The notes below the pieces were generated by a model, which saw only the letters and a program-made list of their open reading frames with translations, did no database searches and was not told the DNA's origin. From an uncultured Eubacteriales bacterium (lineage in GTDB: Bacteria > Bacillota > Clostridia > Christensenellales > Aristaeellaceae), in assembly GCA_902765395.1 (NCBI GenBank), contig CACWZP010000007.1, positions 1-64,000 on the forward strand: DNA of 64,000 nt, given 5' to 3'. The stretch's first letter is position 1. Each line of letters opens with the position of its first letter. Positions 24,862-35,536 of this stretch are shown piece by piece. Made by a program: the position numbers and the translations under genes.

Positions 24862-26184
24862 TCAATCCTTCACGAACGCGCGATAGATCGCGTTCATGGC
24901 GGTCTCAAAGTCCTCGATGTTGATGCCCACGATGATGTTCATCTCGCTGGAGCCCTGGTCGATCATGCGGATGTTCACACCCGCCTCATACAAGGCGTTG
25001 AACAGCTTGGCCGCGGTGCCGGGCGTGCGGGACATGCCGTGGCCCACCGTGGCGATCAGGGCGATGCCCGCACTGATCTCGATGGTGTCGGGCTGGCAGG
25101 TCTGCTGGATGCGCTGGATGATCTGGTCCTTGCGGGTCACCAGCTCCTTGTCGGCAATGACCACGGACATGGTGTCGATGCCTGTGGGCAGGTGCTCAAA
25201 GGACACGCCAAAGTCCTCCAGGGCCTGCAGCACCCGGCGGCCAAAGCCCAGCTCCGAGTTCATCATGGCCTTCTCGATGGACAGCAGCGAGAAATTCTTG
25301 TGGCCGGCGATGCCGGTGATGACCTGGCCGTTTTCCCGGTCCCCGGAGGTCTTCATCACGATCATGGTGCCCGGGTCCTGGGGGGCGTTGGTGTTGCGGA
25401 TGTTGGTGGGGATGCCCGCCTTGTGCACCGGGAAGATGGCGTCCTCGTGCAGCACCGTGGCGCCCATGTAGGACAGCTCGCGCAGCTCCGCGTAGGACAG
25501 CTCGCGGATGATCTTCGGGTCCTTGACGATGCGCGGGTCGGCCATCATGAAGCCGGACACGTCCGTCCAGTTCACGTAGACGTCCGCGCAGGCGGCACGG
25601 GCCACGATGGCGCCGGTGATGTCGCTGCCGCCCCGGGAGAAGGTGTGCACGTCGCCGTTGGGATAGGAGCCGTAGAAGCCGGGGATCACAGCCCGTGAAT
25701 GGTTCTTCAGCGCCTCGCCCATCACCTCGTTGGTCCACTCGGCGGCAAAGCTGCCCTGGCGATCAAACTTGATCACGTCCTGGGCGTCGATGAAGTCCCA
25801 GTCCAGGTACTTCGACAGGATCACGCCGTTCATGTACTCGCCCCGGCTGGCGGCGAAATCCGGGTTCTTGTAGCGCCGGATGGCCTCGCTGGTCTCGTTC
25901 AGCATGCCGGTGACGTCGAAGTCCAGCTCCAGTTCCGCGGCGATCTGGGTATAGCGCTCGGCGATCTTGCGGAACGGCTCCTCATGGCTGCGGCCGCTCT
26001 CCACCAGGCGATGGCACTGATAGAGCAGGTCTGTGACCTTGGTGTCGCCGTCGAAGCGCTTGCCCGGCGCGCTGGGCACCACATAACGGTAGTCCGGGTC
26101 GGACTCGATGATCGCCTTTACCTTGCGAAAATGCTCCGCGTCCGCCAGCGAAGAGCCGCCGAACTTTGCCACTTTGATTCCCAA
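24862..26184 (-). CDS. Aspartate kinase
   Basis: A 440-residue kinase that phosphorylates aspartate at the start of lysine, threonine, methionine and diaminopimelate synthesis. KVAKFGGSSLADAEHF at the N-terminus is the ATP-binding motif, FSRGGSDITGAIVA the substrate motif, and two ACT domains at the C-terminus (around GIAGHKNFSLLSIEK and IALIATVGHGMSRTPG) are the allosteric sites. The length and the DGDTKVTDLL segment fit the class that includes aspartokinase III (YclM in Bacillus), usually feedback-regulated by lysine or threonine. I place the start at the TTG at 26184, with GGGAGA eight bases upstream; the longer opening would add an unconserved N-terminus. Confidence 0.94.
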   Translation of the reverse strand: MGIKVAKFGGSSLADAEHFRKVKAIIESDPDYRYVVPSAPGKRFDGDTKVTDLLYQCHRLVESGRSHEEPFRKIAERYTQIAAELELDFDVTGMLNETSEAIRRYKNPDFAASRGEYMNGVILSKYLDWDFIDAQDVIKFDRQGSFAAEWTNEVMGEALKNHSRAVIPGFYGSYPNGDVHTFSRGGSDITGAIVARAACADVYVNWTDVSGFMMADPRIVKDPKIIRELSYAELRELSYMGATVLHEDAIFPVHKAGIPTNIRNTNAPQDPGTMIVMKTSGDRENGQVITGIAGHKNFSLLSIEKAMMNSELGFGRRVLQALEDFGVSFEHLPTGIDTMSVVIADKELVTRKDQIIQRIQQTCQPDTIEISAGIALIATVGHGMSRTPGTAAKLFNALYEAGVNIRMIDQGSSEMNIIVGINIEDFETAMNAIYRAFVKD

Positions 26185-26246
26185 GTCTGATTTCTCCCTT
26201 CGAGATATGTAAATGATATAAACTCCGGCTGCCACTCAGCCGTCCC

Positions 26247-26863
26247 CTAAAAAGTTTCCGGAACGGGCGGCTGCTCCCCTTCCCCGGGTTCGACATCCTG
26301 CCCGATCAGCTCCAGCAGCTGCTCCTTCCCGGTTCCGTCCTTGGAGGAATAGACCATGACCTCCCAGGGCTGCACGGCCAGGGCGCGGCAGATGGCCGGG
26401 ATGCTGCGGCCCCGCTGGGCCTTGGACAGCTTGTCGGCCTTGGTGGCCACCACTGTGAACGGGATATCGTAGTGCCTGAGGTACTCCACCATCAGCTGGT
26501 CGTCCTGGGTGGGCTCGTGGCGCAGGTCCACCAGCTGGAACACCCGTTTCAGGTGCTCCGAGCCCTTCAGGTAGCCCTCGATCATCGCCGCCCACTTTTT
26601 CTTCTCCTGCTTGGGCGCCTTGGCAAAGCCATAGCCCGGCAGGTCCACCAGGAAGAAGCTCTCGTTGATGAGATACAGGTTCACCAGCCGCGTCTTGCCC
26701 GGCTCGGCGGAGGTGCGCGCCAGCTTGGAGTTGCCCGTCATGCTGTTGATCAGCGATGACTTCCCCACATTGCTCTTGCCTACCATGGCGATCTCGGGAA
26801 GGCCCTGGCCGGGAAAGCTCTTGAACGCGCTCAGGGACTGGACGAACTTCGACTTCTTGATCC

Positions 26864-26867
<4 letters not shown>
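26247..26867 (-). CDS. engB: Ribosome biogenesis GTP-binding protein EngB (YsxC)
   Basis: A 206-residue GTPase of the TrmE-Era-EngA-like group, needed for assembly of the large ribosomal subunit. The G1 motif GKSNVGKSS is near residues 30-38, G2 lies around TSAEPGKT, G3 is DLPGYGFA, and G4 is TKADK. A short acidic, Pro-rich tail ends the protein. Its ATG overlaps the lon stop (ATGA at 26864-26867), so translation is coupled. The lon-engB order is conserved in Bacillus and relatives. Confidence 0.96.
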
Positions 26868-29218
<2,351 letters not shown>

Positions 29219-29251
29219 TGCAGGTGTCCCCCGTGTATATTCGTATGTTTC

Positions 29252-29279
29252 AGTATACCGTAAATGTGTTAAGAATCAA
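29252..29279 (-). promoter_or_regulatory. Candidate sigma-A promoter of lon
   Basis: Minus-strand TTGATT, 16-base spacer, TATACT, 34 bases before the lon start. Confidence 0.55.
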
Positions 29280-29329
29280 AGGGATTGCGCTGGTGTTTTC
29301 AGGGATATGTGGATGGATACAACATTTTT

Positions 29330-29358
29330 TTGACGAAACGGGGCTCATATGATATGAT
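29330..29358 (+). promoter_or_regulatory. Sigma-A promoter of the exported thioredoxin gene
   Basis: TTGACG, 17-base spacer, TATGAT, 40 bases before the start codon. Confidence 0.7.
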
Positions 29359-29397
29359 AGAGGCGAACACCATTCCATCGAACAAGGAGCAACGGCC

Positions 29398-30177
29398 ATG
29401 AAGAAGCTTTTTGCGATCATCCTCTGCGCGGCGCTCATGCTGACCGCCGCGGCGCTTGCGGAGCCGTCGGGCCTGGTGGGCTCGGCCGCGCCGGACTTCA
29501 CCGTCACCACCTGCGACGGCGAGACGTTGACCCTCGGCGGACTGCTGGCAGAGAAGGAGCTGGTGGCACTGAACATATTTACCTCCTGGTGCCCGCCCTG
29601 CAGGCAGGAATTTCCCGAGATGGAAGGAATCTACGAGGCGCTGTCCGACCGCATGGAGATCGTGGCGGTGTCCGCCGAGCCGGAGGACACGGACGAGATC
29701 ATCGCCGCCTATCGGGACGAGCTGGGCCTCACCTTCCCCATGGGGCTGGCCTCGGGCACCGGGATCGTGGAATACGCCCGGGTGCAGGGCTATCCCACCA
29801 CGCTGTTCATCGACAGGGACGGTAACGTGGGCTATTACCAGCTGGGCATGTTCCTGGTGGGCGAGCAGTTCAAGGTGCTTGCGGACTACTTCCTGTCCGA
29901 CAGCTATGACGGCACCCCCGCCACGGCCTGCAACGTGTACGTGTGCGACCAGGATGAGGAGCCCGTCGCCGGCGCGTATCTGAACTTCTGCACCGACACC
30001 ACCTGCGAGACGAAGCAATCCGACGAGAACGGCCTGATCTGCTTCGCCGGCAAGCCGGAGAGCTATCACGTGCAGATCCTGAAGCTGCCCGAGGGCTACA
30101 GCTTCGACGAGAATTACGACGAGACCTATGACAGCCCCAGCGGCGACTGGATGTATGTGCAGGTGACGAAGGGCTGA
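29398..30177 (+). CDS. Exported TlpA/ResA-like thioredoxin with C-terminal beta domain
   Basis: A 259-residue exported thiol-disulfide protein. The signal peptide ends with AALAEP (cleavage near residue 21). A TlpA-like redoxin domain spans about 25-165: APDFTVTTCDGE, the active-site motif WCPPC at 64-68, and the cis-Pro segment GYPTTLFIDRDG. The remaining ~90 residues (VYVCDQDEEPVAGAYLNFC onward) look like a carboxypeptidase-regulatory-type beta-sandwich with extra cysteines, an unusual addition. Such proteins reduce disulfides or deliver electrons outside the membrane. It has its own promoter and is divergent from lon. AAGGAGC precedes the ATG. Confidence 0.85.
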   Translation: MKKLFAIILCAALMLTAAALAEPSGLVGSAAPDFTVTTCDGETLTLGGLLAEKELVALNIFTSWCPPCRQEFPEMEGIYEALSDRMEIVAVSAEPEDTDEIIAAYRDELGLTFPMGLASGTGIVEYARVQGYPTTLFIDRDGNVGYYQLGMFLVGEQFKVLADYFLSDSYDGTPATACNVYVCDQDEEPVAGAYLNFCTDTTCETKQSDENGLICFAGKPESYHVQILKLPEGYSFDENYDETYDSPSGDWMYVQVTKG

Positions 30178-30190
30178 CCAGAATCTTTAC

Positions 30191-30219
30191 TTGATTTCCC
30201 CTGCTCCTTCGGTTATCAT
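30191..30219 (+). promoter_or_regulatory. Sigma-A promoter of the hydrogenase maturation operon
   Basis: TTGATT, 17-base spacer, TATCAT, directly upstream of the GGGAGGTGA ribosome-binding site of the TM1266-like gene. Confidence 0.65.
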
Positions 30220-30237
30220 ACATGGGAGGTGAGCGAC

Positions 30238-30483
30238 ATGGACAATCGCGTGGCCGTCATCAGCATCATCGTGGAGAAGGAAGAGGCCGTCGCGCCGCTG
30301 AACGAGCTACTGCACCAGTACGGGCAGTTCATCATCGGCCGCATGGGCATCCCCTATCGCGCCAAGGGCGTGAACATCATCTGCGTGGCCATCGACGCCC
30401 CCGGCGACAGCATCAACGCCCTTACCGGCGCGCTGGGCCGCATCCAGGGCATCAACGCCAAGGCGACCTACAGCAACGTCTGA
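30238..30483 (+). CDS. TM1266-like putative regulator of the iron-only hydrogenase system
   Basis: An 81-residue ferredoxin-like-fold (ACT-type) protein of the family named after Thermotoga TM1266, found almost always beside [FeFe]-hydrogenase maturation genes. Typical segments are RVAVISIIVE, QYGQFIIGRMGIPYR and GVNIICVAIDAPGDSINALTG (first part). By analogy with NikR-like ACT domains it is thought to be regulatory, but no DNA-binding domain is present. The ATG at 30238 is preceded by GGGAGGTGA. Confidence 0.88.
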   Translation: MDNRVAVISIIVEKEEAVAPLNELLHQYGQFIIGRMGIPYRAKGVNIICVAIDAPGDSINALTGALGRIQGINAKATYSNV

Positions 30484-30588
30484 CCGTCCCTGACAACCGA
30501 ATACTTCCGCATCCCCTGACGCCGAAACGCAACACTTGAGGCGAAAGATACGATGTGTGGCACAGGCCCGCTCGCGGGTTTATACTGT

Positions 30589-30623
30589 AATGCCGCCGTA
30601 TCCCATTGGGGTGCGGCGGCATT
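30589..30623 (+). terminator. Hairpin between the TM1266-like gene and hydF
   Basis: AATGCCGCCG and CGGCGGCATT form a 10-bp stem with a 15-base loop, followed by TTGTTG. It may attenuate transcription into hydF. Confidence 0.55.
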
Positions 30624-30643
30624 TGTTGAGATTATTCACGATT

Positions 30644-30714
30644 TGCGGACGGACCGCCAAAGGCGGGTGTCGCGCTGTTCGGCAGAGCCCGCAGGACTTT
30701 GCCGGAAATCGTTA
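30644..30714. repeat. Dispersed ~66-bp repeat, copy C, upstream of hydF
   Basis: Shares GGACGGACCGCCAA, AGGCGGGTGTCGCGC and CCGCAGGACTTTGCCGGAAA with copies A and B. It ends 13 bases before the hydF start codon, so it is part of the hydF leader RNA. Confidence 0.8.
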
Positions 30715-30727
30715 TGGAGAAATATCT

Positions 30728-31933
30728 ATGAGCATGAATTCAACCCCCTCCGCCGAGCGGACGCACATCGGCTTCTTCGGCTGCCGCAACGCCGGCAAGT
30801 CCAGCCTGGTGAACGCCGTGACCGGCCAGGCGCTGGCCATCGTGTCCGACGTGCGCGGCACCACCACCGACCCAGTGCTGAAGGCCATGGAGCTCTTGCC
30901 CCTGGGGCCTGTGGTGATCATCGATACCCCCGGCTTTGACGACGAGGGCGAGCTGGGCGCGCTGCGCATCCAGCGCACGCTGGACACGCTGAACCGCTGC
31001 GACGCGGCGGTGCTGGTGGTGGATGGCGAAGCGGGCCTGCAGGCCGGGGACGTCCGCCTGATTCAGCGGATGAAGGCGCGCAAGCTGCCCTTCCTGATCG
31101 CATGGAACAAGGTGGATTCCCCGGCCGCGCGGCCCGTCGCGGCGGATGCCATGCCTGTCAGTGCCGTCACCGGCGCGGGCGTGGATTCCCTCAAGGAAGC
31201 ACTGGCGCGGATCGTCCCCCAGCGCGGCGAGCGCAAGCTGCTGGCCGACCTGGTCAGTCCCGGTGAGACGGCGATCCTCGTGTGCCCCATCGACGAATCC
31301 GCGCCGAAGGGCCGCATCATACTGCCCCAGCAGCAGGCCATCCGTGACCTGCTGGACACCGGGGCGCTGGCGCTGGTGTGCCGGGAGACGGAGCTGCAAG
31401 GGGCGCTGGATTCCCTGGCGGTACCGCCCGCGCTGGTGGTCACCGACAGCCAGGCGTTCAGGGTGGTAAGCGGGATCGTGCCGGACGAAATCCCCCTCAC
31501 CTCCTTCTCCATACTGATGGCCCGGTACAAGGGCTTCCTGGAGGCGGCGGTGGCGGGCGTTGCGGCGGTGGACGCGCTGAAGGACGGCGATCGGGTGCTG
31601 ATGGCCGAGGGCTGCACCCACCACCGGCAGTGCAACGACATCGGCACGGTGAAGATCCCTCGGTGGCTCAGGCAGCACACCGGCGCGGACCTGGCCATTG
31701 AAACCTGCTCCGGCCGGGAGTTCCCGGAGGACCTGACGCCCTACAAGCTGGTGATCCACTGCGGCGGCTGCATGCTGACGGAAACCGTGGTGCAGTACCG
31801 CATGAACCTGGCGCTCAGCCAGGGCGTGCCCTTTACCAACTACGGCACCGCCATCGCACGCATGACCGGCGCGCTGGAGCGCAGCCTGCGGCTGTTCCCG
31901 CGGGTCCACGCGCTGCTGGAGGGCAGGACATGA
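30728..31933 (+). CDS. hydF: [FeFe] hydrogenase H-cluster maturation GTPase HydF
   Basis: A 401-residue scaffold protein on which the 2Fe subcluster of [FeFe] hydrogenase is assembled before transfer to HydA. The N-terminal GTPase domain has G1 GCRNAGKSS, G3 DTPGFDDEG and G4 NKVD. The C-terminal cluster-binding domain shows the conserved EGCTHHRQCNDIG and later HCGGCM, together the Cys/His ligands of the [4Fe-4S] cluster. GGAGAA precedes the ATG at 30728; the Met two codons later is an alternative. Its stop overlaps the start of hydE (ATGA). Confidence 0.96.
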   Translation: MSMNSTPSAERTHIGFFGCRNAGKSSLVNAVTGQALAIVSDVRGTTTDPVLKAMELLPLGPVVIIDTPGFDDEGELGALRIQRTLDTLNRCDAAVLVVDGEAGLQAGDVRLIQRMKARKLPFLIAWNKVDSPAARPVAADAMPVSAVTGAGVDSLKEALARIVPQRGERKLLADLVSPGETAILVCPIDESAPKGRIILPQQQAIRDLLDTGALALVCRETELQGALDSLAVPPALVVTDSQAFRVVSGIVPDEIPLTSFSILMARYKGFLEAAVAGVAAVDALKDGDRVLMAEGCTHHRQCNDIGTVKIPRWLRQHTGADLAIETCSGREFPEDLTPYKLVIHCGGCMLTETVVQYRMNLALSQGVPFTNYGTAIARMTGALERSLRLFPRVHALLEGRT

Positions 31934-33036
31934 ACGGGCGAACGCGGGATTTGATCGAGCGGCTGGCGCGGGAACATCACCTTGCGGAGGATGAATATGC
32001 CGAACTGGTCGAGGCCCGGGACGATGAAGCCGCCGCGCTGCTCTCCGAGAGGGCCGTGGCCGTGCGCAGGGCGATCTACGGCGACGCGGTGTTCACCCGG
32101 GGGCTGATCGAGATCAGCAACATCTGCAAGAACGACTGCCTGTACTGCGGCATCCGAAGGAGCAACGGGAATATCGAGCGCTATCGCCTGACGCCGGAGG
32201 AGATCCTCGCCTGCGCGGACGAGGGGCACGCGCTGGGCTTTCGCACGTTCGTGCTACAGGGCGGCGAGGATGGGTGGTTCACGGACGAGGCGCTGGGCGG
32301 CATCGTGTCGGAGCTCAAGCGCCGCCACCCCGACTGCGCCGTGACGCTGTCCATGGGCGAGCGCAGCCGGGCGAGCTACCAGCGGCTGTTTGACGCCGGG
32401 GCGGACAGGTACCTGCTGCGCCACGAGACCGCCGACGCGGCCCATTATGCAAGGCTCCACCCGCCGGGGATGTCCTTTGAAAACCGGATGCGCTGCCTGA
32501 ACGACCTGAAGGAGATCGGCTATCAGGTAGGCTGCGGGTTCATGGTAGGTTCGCCCTTCCAGACGGCGCGGGAACTGGCGAAGGACCTCGCGTTCATCGA
32601 AGCCTTTAAGCCCGATATGTGCGGCATCGGCCCCTTCATCCCCCACCACGATACGCCGTTCAGGGATCAAGGCGCGGGGACGCTGGAGCTGACGCTGTAC
32701 CTGCTGTCCGTCATCCGGCTGATCCACCCGCCGGTGCTGCTGCCCGCCACCACGGCGCTGGGCACCATCCATCCCCAGGGCCGGGAAAAGGGCATACTGG
32801 CCGGGGCCAACGTGGTGATGCCGAACCTGTCGCCGGTGGGCGTGCGCAAGCAGTACGCACTGTACGACAACAAGATCTGCACCGGCGACGAGTCCGCCCA
32901 GTGCCGGCACTGCCTGGACGCGCGGATGCGAAGCATCGGGTATCGACTGGTGGTCGACCGCGGAGACGTAAAAAGAGTTGAGAGTTTAGAGTTAAGCGCT
33001 TGGATAACAGTGAAACAGCTGTTCTCTAAACTCTGA
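31930..33036 (+). CDS. hydE: [FeFe] hydrogenase H-cluster radical SAM maturase HydE
   Basis: A 368-residue radical-SAM enzyme that supplies part of the diiron subcluster precursor. The SAM cluster motif CKNDCLYC is at about residues 66-73. GERSRASYQRLFDAGADRYLLRHE (split) and the BATS-domain ending with NLSPVGVRKQYALYDNK follow. The start overlaps the hydF stop. The last ~16 codons (after VVDRGDVK) run into a 7-nt-period tandem repeat, so the C-terminus ending in QLFSKL is encoded by repeat DNA and is not conserved protein. Confidence 0.95.
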   Translation: MNGRTRDLIERLAREHHLAEDEYAELVEARDDEAAALLSERAVAVRRAIYGDAVFTRGLIEISNICKNDCLYCGIRRSNGNIERYRLTPEEILACADEGHALGFRTFVLQGGEDGWFTDEALGGIVSELKRRHPDCAVTLSMGERSRASYQRLFDAGADRYLLRHETADAAHYARLHPPGMSFENRMRCLNDLKEIGYQVGCGFMVGSPFQTARELAKDLAFIEAFKPDMCGIGPFIPHHDTPFRDQGAGTLELTLYLLSVIRLIHPPVLLPATTALGTIHPQGREKGILAGANVVMPNLSPVGVRKQYALYDNKICTGDESAQCRHCLDARMRSIGYRLVVDRGDVKRVESLELSAWITVKQLFSKL

Positions 33037-33058
33037 ACTCTGAACACTGTACTCTCTC
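32974..33058. repeat. Heptanucleotide repeat pair (AGAGTTN / NNCTCT arms) at the end of hydE
   Basis: Left arm AGAGTTG, AGAGTTT, AGAGTTA (32974-32994); right arm of five heptamers CTCTAAA, CTCTGAA, CTCTGAA, CACTGTA, CTCTCTC (33024-33058). The two arms are complementary and can form a hairpin. The left arm is inside the hydE frame. Confidence 0.85.
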
Positions 33059-33086
33059 AATAAACAACATATGGAGGAATCAAACT

Positions 33087-34535
33087 ATGTATGCTTACGA
33101 TCCAACCTCATTAAAGGCCGAGGAATTCATCAACGACACGGAGATCCGCGCGACGCTGGAGTATGCCGAAGCGAACAAGAACAACGTAGAGCTGATCGAC
33201 CGGATCCTGGAGAAGGCCCGCCCGGTGAAGAAGGGCAACGGCTGCACCTGCGCGGGGCTGACCCACCGGGAGGCCTCGGTGCTGCTGGCCTGCGAGATCC
33301 CGGAGAAGATCGAGAAGATGTATGAAATCGCCGAGGAGATCAAGCTGGCCTTCTACGGCAACCGCATCGTGATGTTCGCGCCGCTGTACCTGTCCAACTA
33401 CTGCGTCAACGGCTGCCTGTACTGCCCCTATCACCTGAAGAACAAGCACATCGCCCGCCGGAAGCTGACCCAGGACGAGGTGCGCGCAGAGGTGATCGCG
33501 CTCCAGGACATGGGCCACAAGCGCCTGGCCATCGAAGCCGGCGAGGACCCGGTGAACAACCCCATCGAGTACATCCTGGACTGCATCCACACCATCTACT
33601 CCGTCCACCACAAGAACGGCGACATCCGCCGGGTGAACGTGAACATCGCCGCCACCACGGTGGAGAACTACAAAAAACTCAAGGATGCCGGCATCGGCAC
33701 CTATATCCTGTTCCAGGAGACCTATCACAAAGAGAGCTACGAGCGGCTGCACCCCACCGGGCCCAAGCACAATTACGCCTACCACACCGAGGCCATGGAT
33801 CGCGCCATGGAGGGCGGCATCGACGACGTGGGCCTGGGCGTGCTGTTCGGGCTGGAGCTGTACAAGTACGAGTTCGCCGGGCTCATCATGCACGCGGAAC
33901 ACCTGGAGGCCGTGCACGGCGTGGGCCCGCACACCATCAGCGTGCCCCGGGTGAAGCGGGCGGACGACATCGACCCGGACGAGTTCGACAACGGCATCGA
34001 CGACGAGACCTTCACCAAGATCGCGGCCTGCATCCGCCTGGCCGTGCCCTACACCGGCATGATCGTCTCCACCCGCGAGAGCGAGGCCGTGCGCGCACGG
34101 CTCTTGCAGGTGGGCATCAGCCAGGTCAGCGGCGCCAGCCGCACCTCCGTGGGCGGCTACACCGAAGAGGAACGCCCCCACGACACCGAGCAGTTCGACG
34201 TGTCCGACCAGCGCACGCTGGACGAGGTGGTGCGCTGGCTGATGGAGACGGGCCACATCCCCTCCTTTTGCACGGCCTGCTACCGCGCCGGGCGCACCGG
34301 TGACAGGTTCATGAGCCTGTGCAAGAGCGGGCAGATATTGAACTGCTGCCACCCCAACGCGCTGATGACGCTGGCGGAGTACCTGGTGGATTACGCCAGC
34401 GAGGAGACCCGCGAGGTGGGCTGGAGGATGATCGCCGAGGAGCTGAACCACATCCCCAAAGAGAGCGTGCGGAAGATCGCCGAGGAGAACATCGAGGCCA
34501 TCAAGAACTCCAACCGCAGGGATTTCAGGTTCTGA
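33087..34535 (+). CDS. hydG: [FeFe] hydrogenase H-cluster radical SAM maturase HydG
   Basis: A 482-residue radical-SAM tyrosine lyase that makes the CO and CN- ligands of the H-cluster. The N-terminal SAM-cluster motif CVNGCLYC is at about 109-116 and fits the CX3CX2C rule. The C-terminal second cluster that binds the dangler iron is shown by FCTACYRAGRTGDRFM and a following Cys in SLCKSGQI. TYHKESYERLHPTGPKHNY is a strongly conserved HydG segment. GGAGGA precedes the ATG. Length is typical (about 470). The hydrogenase HydA itself is not in this window. Confidence 0.97.
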   Translation: MYAYDPTSLKAEEFINDTEIRATLEYAEANKNNVELIDRILEKARPVKKGNGCTCAGLTHREASVLLACEIPEKIEKMYEIAEEIKLAFYGNRIVMFAPLYLSNYCVNGCLYCPYHLKNKHIARRKLTQDEVRAEVIALQDMGHKRLAIEAGEDPVNNPIEYILDCIHTIYSVHHKNGDIRRVNVNIAATTVENYKKLKDAGIGTYILFQETYHKESYERLHPTGPKHNYAYHTEAMDRAMEGGIDDVGLGVLFGLELYKYEFAGLIMHAEHLEAVHGVGPHTISVPRVKRADDIDPDEFDNGIDDETFTKIAACIRLAVPYTGMIVSTRESEAVRARLLQVGISQVSGASRTSVGGYTEEERPHDTEQFDVSDQRTLDEVVRWLMETGHIPSFCTACYRAGRTGDRFMSLCKSGQILNCCHPNALMTLAEYLVDYASEETREVGWRMIAEELNHIPKESVRKIAEENIEAIKNSNRRDFRF

Positions 34536-34544
34536 GTGATATGA

Positions 34545-34580
34545 AAAGACCGCGCGTTTGTTGACGCGCGGTCTTTGATT
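34545..34580 (+). terminator. Terminator of the hyd operon
   Basis: AAAGACCGCGCGT (34545-34557) pairs with ACGCGCGGTCTTT (34564-34576) with a six-base loop, followed by a T-rich tract. Confidence 0.85.
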
Positions 34581-34589
34581 TTCTTGGGA

Positions 34590-34698
34590 AACCGGATTGC
34601 CATGTCGCTTCGCTCCCCGCAATGTCGTGTCCAAAGCTCCACGAGAGCGCGTTATCATTGCGAGGTGGGCCCGCAGGGCCGGACGTGGCAATCCGGTT
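34590..34698. repeat. 109-bp palindrome-ended repeat after the hyd operon
   Basis: AACCGGATTGCCA at the left end is the exact inverse of TGGCAATCCGGTT at the right. Inner parts CAATGTCGTG and CATTGCGAGG are reminiscent of palindromic intergenic repeats found in many bacteria. No coding potential. Confidence 0.75.
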
Positions 34699-34736
34699 CA
34701 TTTTTCACTCTTATACGACTGGGATACGCGATGCGG

Positions 34737-35159
34737 TCACGGCGCTTCGGTCGCCTCCGGCAGCACCGGCAGCTCGCCCAGGATGGCCAGTGTTTCCTCC
34801 GGGGTGAACAGCTCCAGCACCACCTGGTTGGGCAGGCAGATGATCATGTTGCCCAGCACGCGCTCGGGGATGTTCTCCAGCGTCACCTCGCCCTGGCCCA
34901 TGCAGTCGTGGTTTTCGCAGGTGGCGTCCTCCATGTACACGCCGTTCGGCATCAGGTGGATCAGGTTCAGCGACTCGCTGCCGTCCGGCATCCGCTGCAC
35001 CAGCGGAAAGGTGGTGTCCTCCTCAAGCGGCAGCGGCAGCCAGCCGGCCTCCACGGCGGTGCTCACCCGCACATAGCCCGCGGGCATGGCATCTTCCGCC
35101 TCCGCCAACGCGCAGGCGGCCAGCAGCGCAATCATCAGCAATACGGCCAGTTTCTTCAT
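34737..35159 (-). CDS. Exported NusG domain II-containing protein (second copy)
   Basis: A 140-residue exported protein. The N-terminus MKKLAVLLMIALLAACALAEAE is a signal peptide (given as two parts: MKKLAVLLMIALLAAC and ALAEAE) with a possible lipobox Cys at 16. The body contains a NusG domain II-like fold with the signature GVYMEDATCENHDCMGQG and ICLPNQVVLE. Despite the name, these proteins are not transcription factors; they occur with ApbE and Gx/Rnf-type membrane redox genes. The two Cys of CENHDC could form a disulfide. It is the last gene of the five-gene flavin-associated operon. Confidence 0.82.
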   Translation of the reverse strand: MKKLAVLLMIALLAACALAEAEDAMPAGYVRVSTAVEAGWLPLPLEEDTTFPLVQRMPDGSESLNLIHLMPNGVYMEDATCENHDCMGQGEVTLENIPERVLGNMIICLPNQVVLELFTPEETLAILGELPVLPEATEAP

Positions 35160-35182
35160 GTCAGGATGGCGCCTCTCAATCG

Positions 35183-35497
35183 TCAATCGCTCTCGTGCTT
35201 GTTTTCCCAGTGGATCAGCAGCGTCATGGCCGCGCGCATCAGCAGCACCGCGCAGGTCATGCCCACGTCCTTCCAGTCCGGGGTGACGATGGTCTTCAGG
35301 ATCTCGCTGCCCAGCAGGAAGGTGAGCGCGGTGGAGATGCCGTCGTAGAGGATGTGCTTGCTCTTGTGCCTGTCCCGGAACAGCCATACCAGCGCCCGCA
35401 CCGCCGCGATGAGCAGTATGATCACGCCCACGGCCTCGAAGGCCAGTATGCCGTACTGTACAGCGGTTGAAAAGATGTGCTCAAGGGTCTCGTACAT
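35183..35497 (-). CDS. DUF1622-like small membrane protein
   Basis: A 104-residue integral membrane protein with about three hydrophobic helices (YGILAFEAVGVIILLIAAV, STALTFLLGSEILKTIV and VGMTCAVLLMRAAMTLL). The order and length fit DUF1622; function unknown. The ATG at 35497 is seven bases after AGGAG, while the ATG two codons earlier is only one base away. It lies between apbE and the second NusG-domain-II gene. Confidence 0.75.
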   Translation of the reverse strand: MYETLEHIFSTAVQYGILAFEAVGVIILLIAAVRALVWLFRDRHKSKHILYDGISTALTFLLGSEILKTIVTPDWKDVGMTCAVLLMRAAMTLLIHWENKHESD

Positions 35498-35536
35498 GTT
35501 CATTCTCCTCGCAATTCTCTTTGGTTCAGCGGGACA

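Noticed and set aside
30536..30727. N-terminal extension of HydF starting upstream at 30536
   Set aside because: This part covers a hairpin and dispersed repeat copy C and has no conserved HydF residues; a ribosome-binding site precedes the ATG at 30728.
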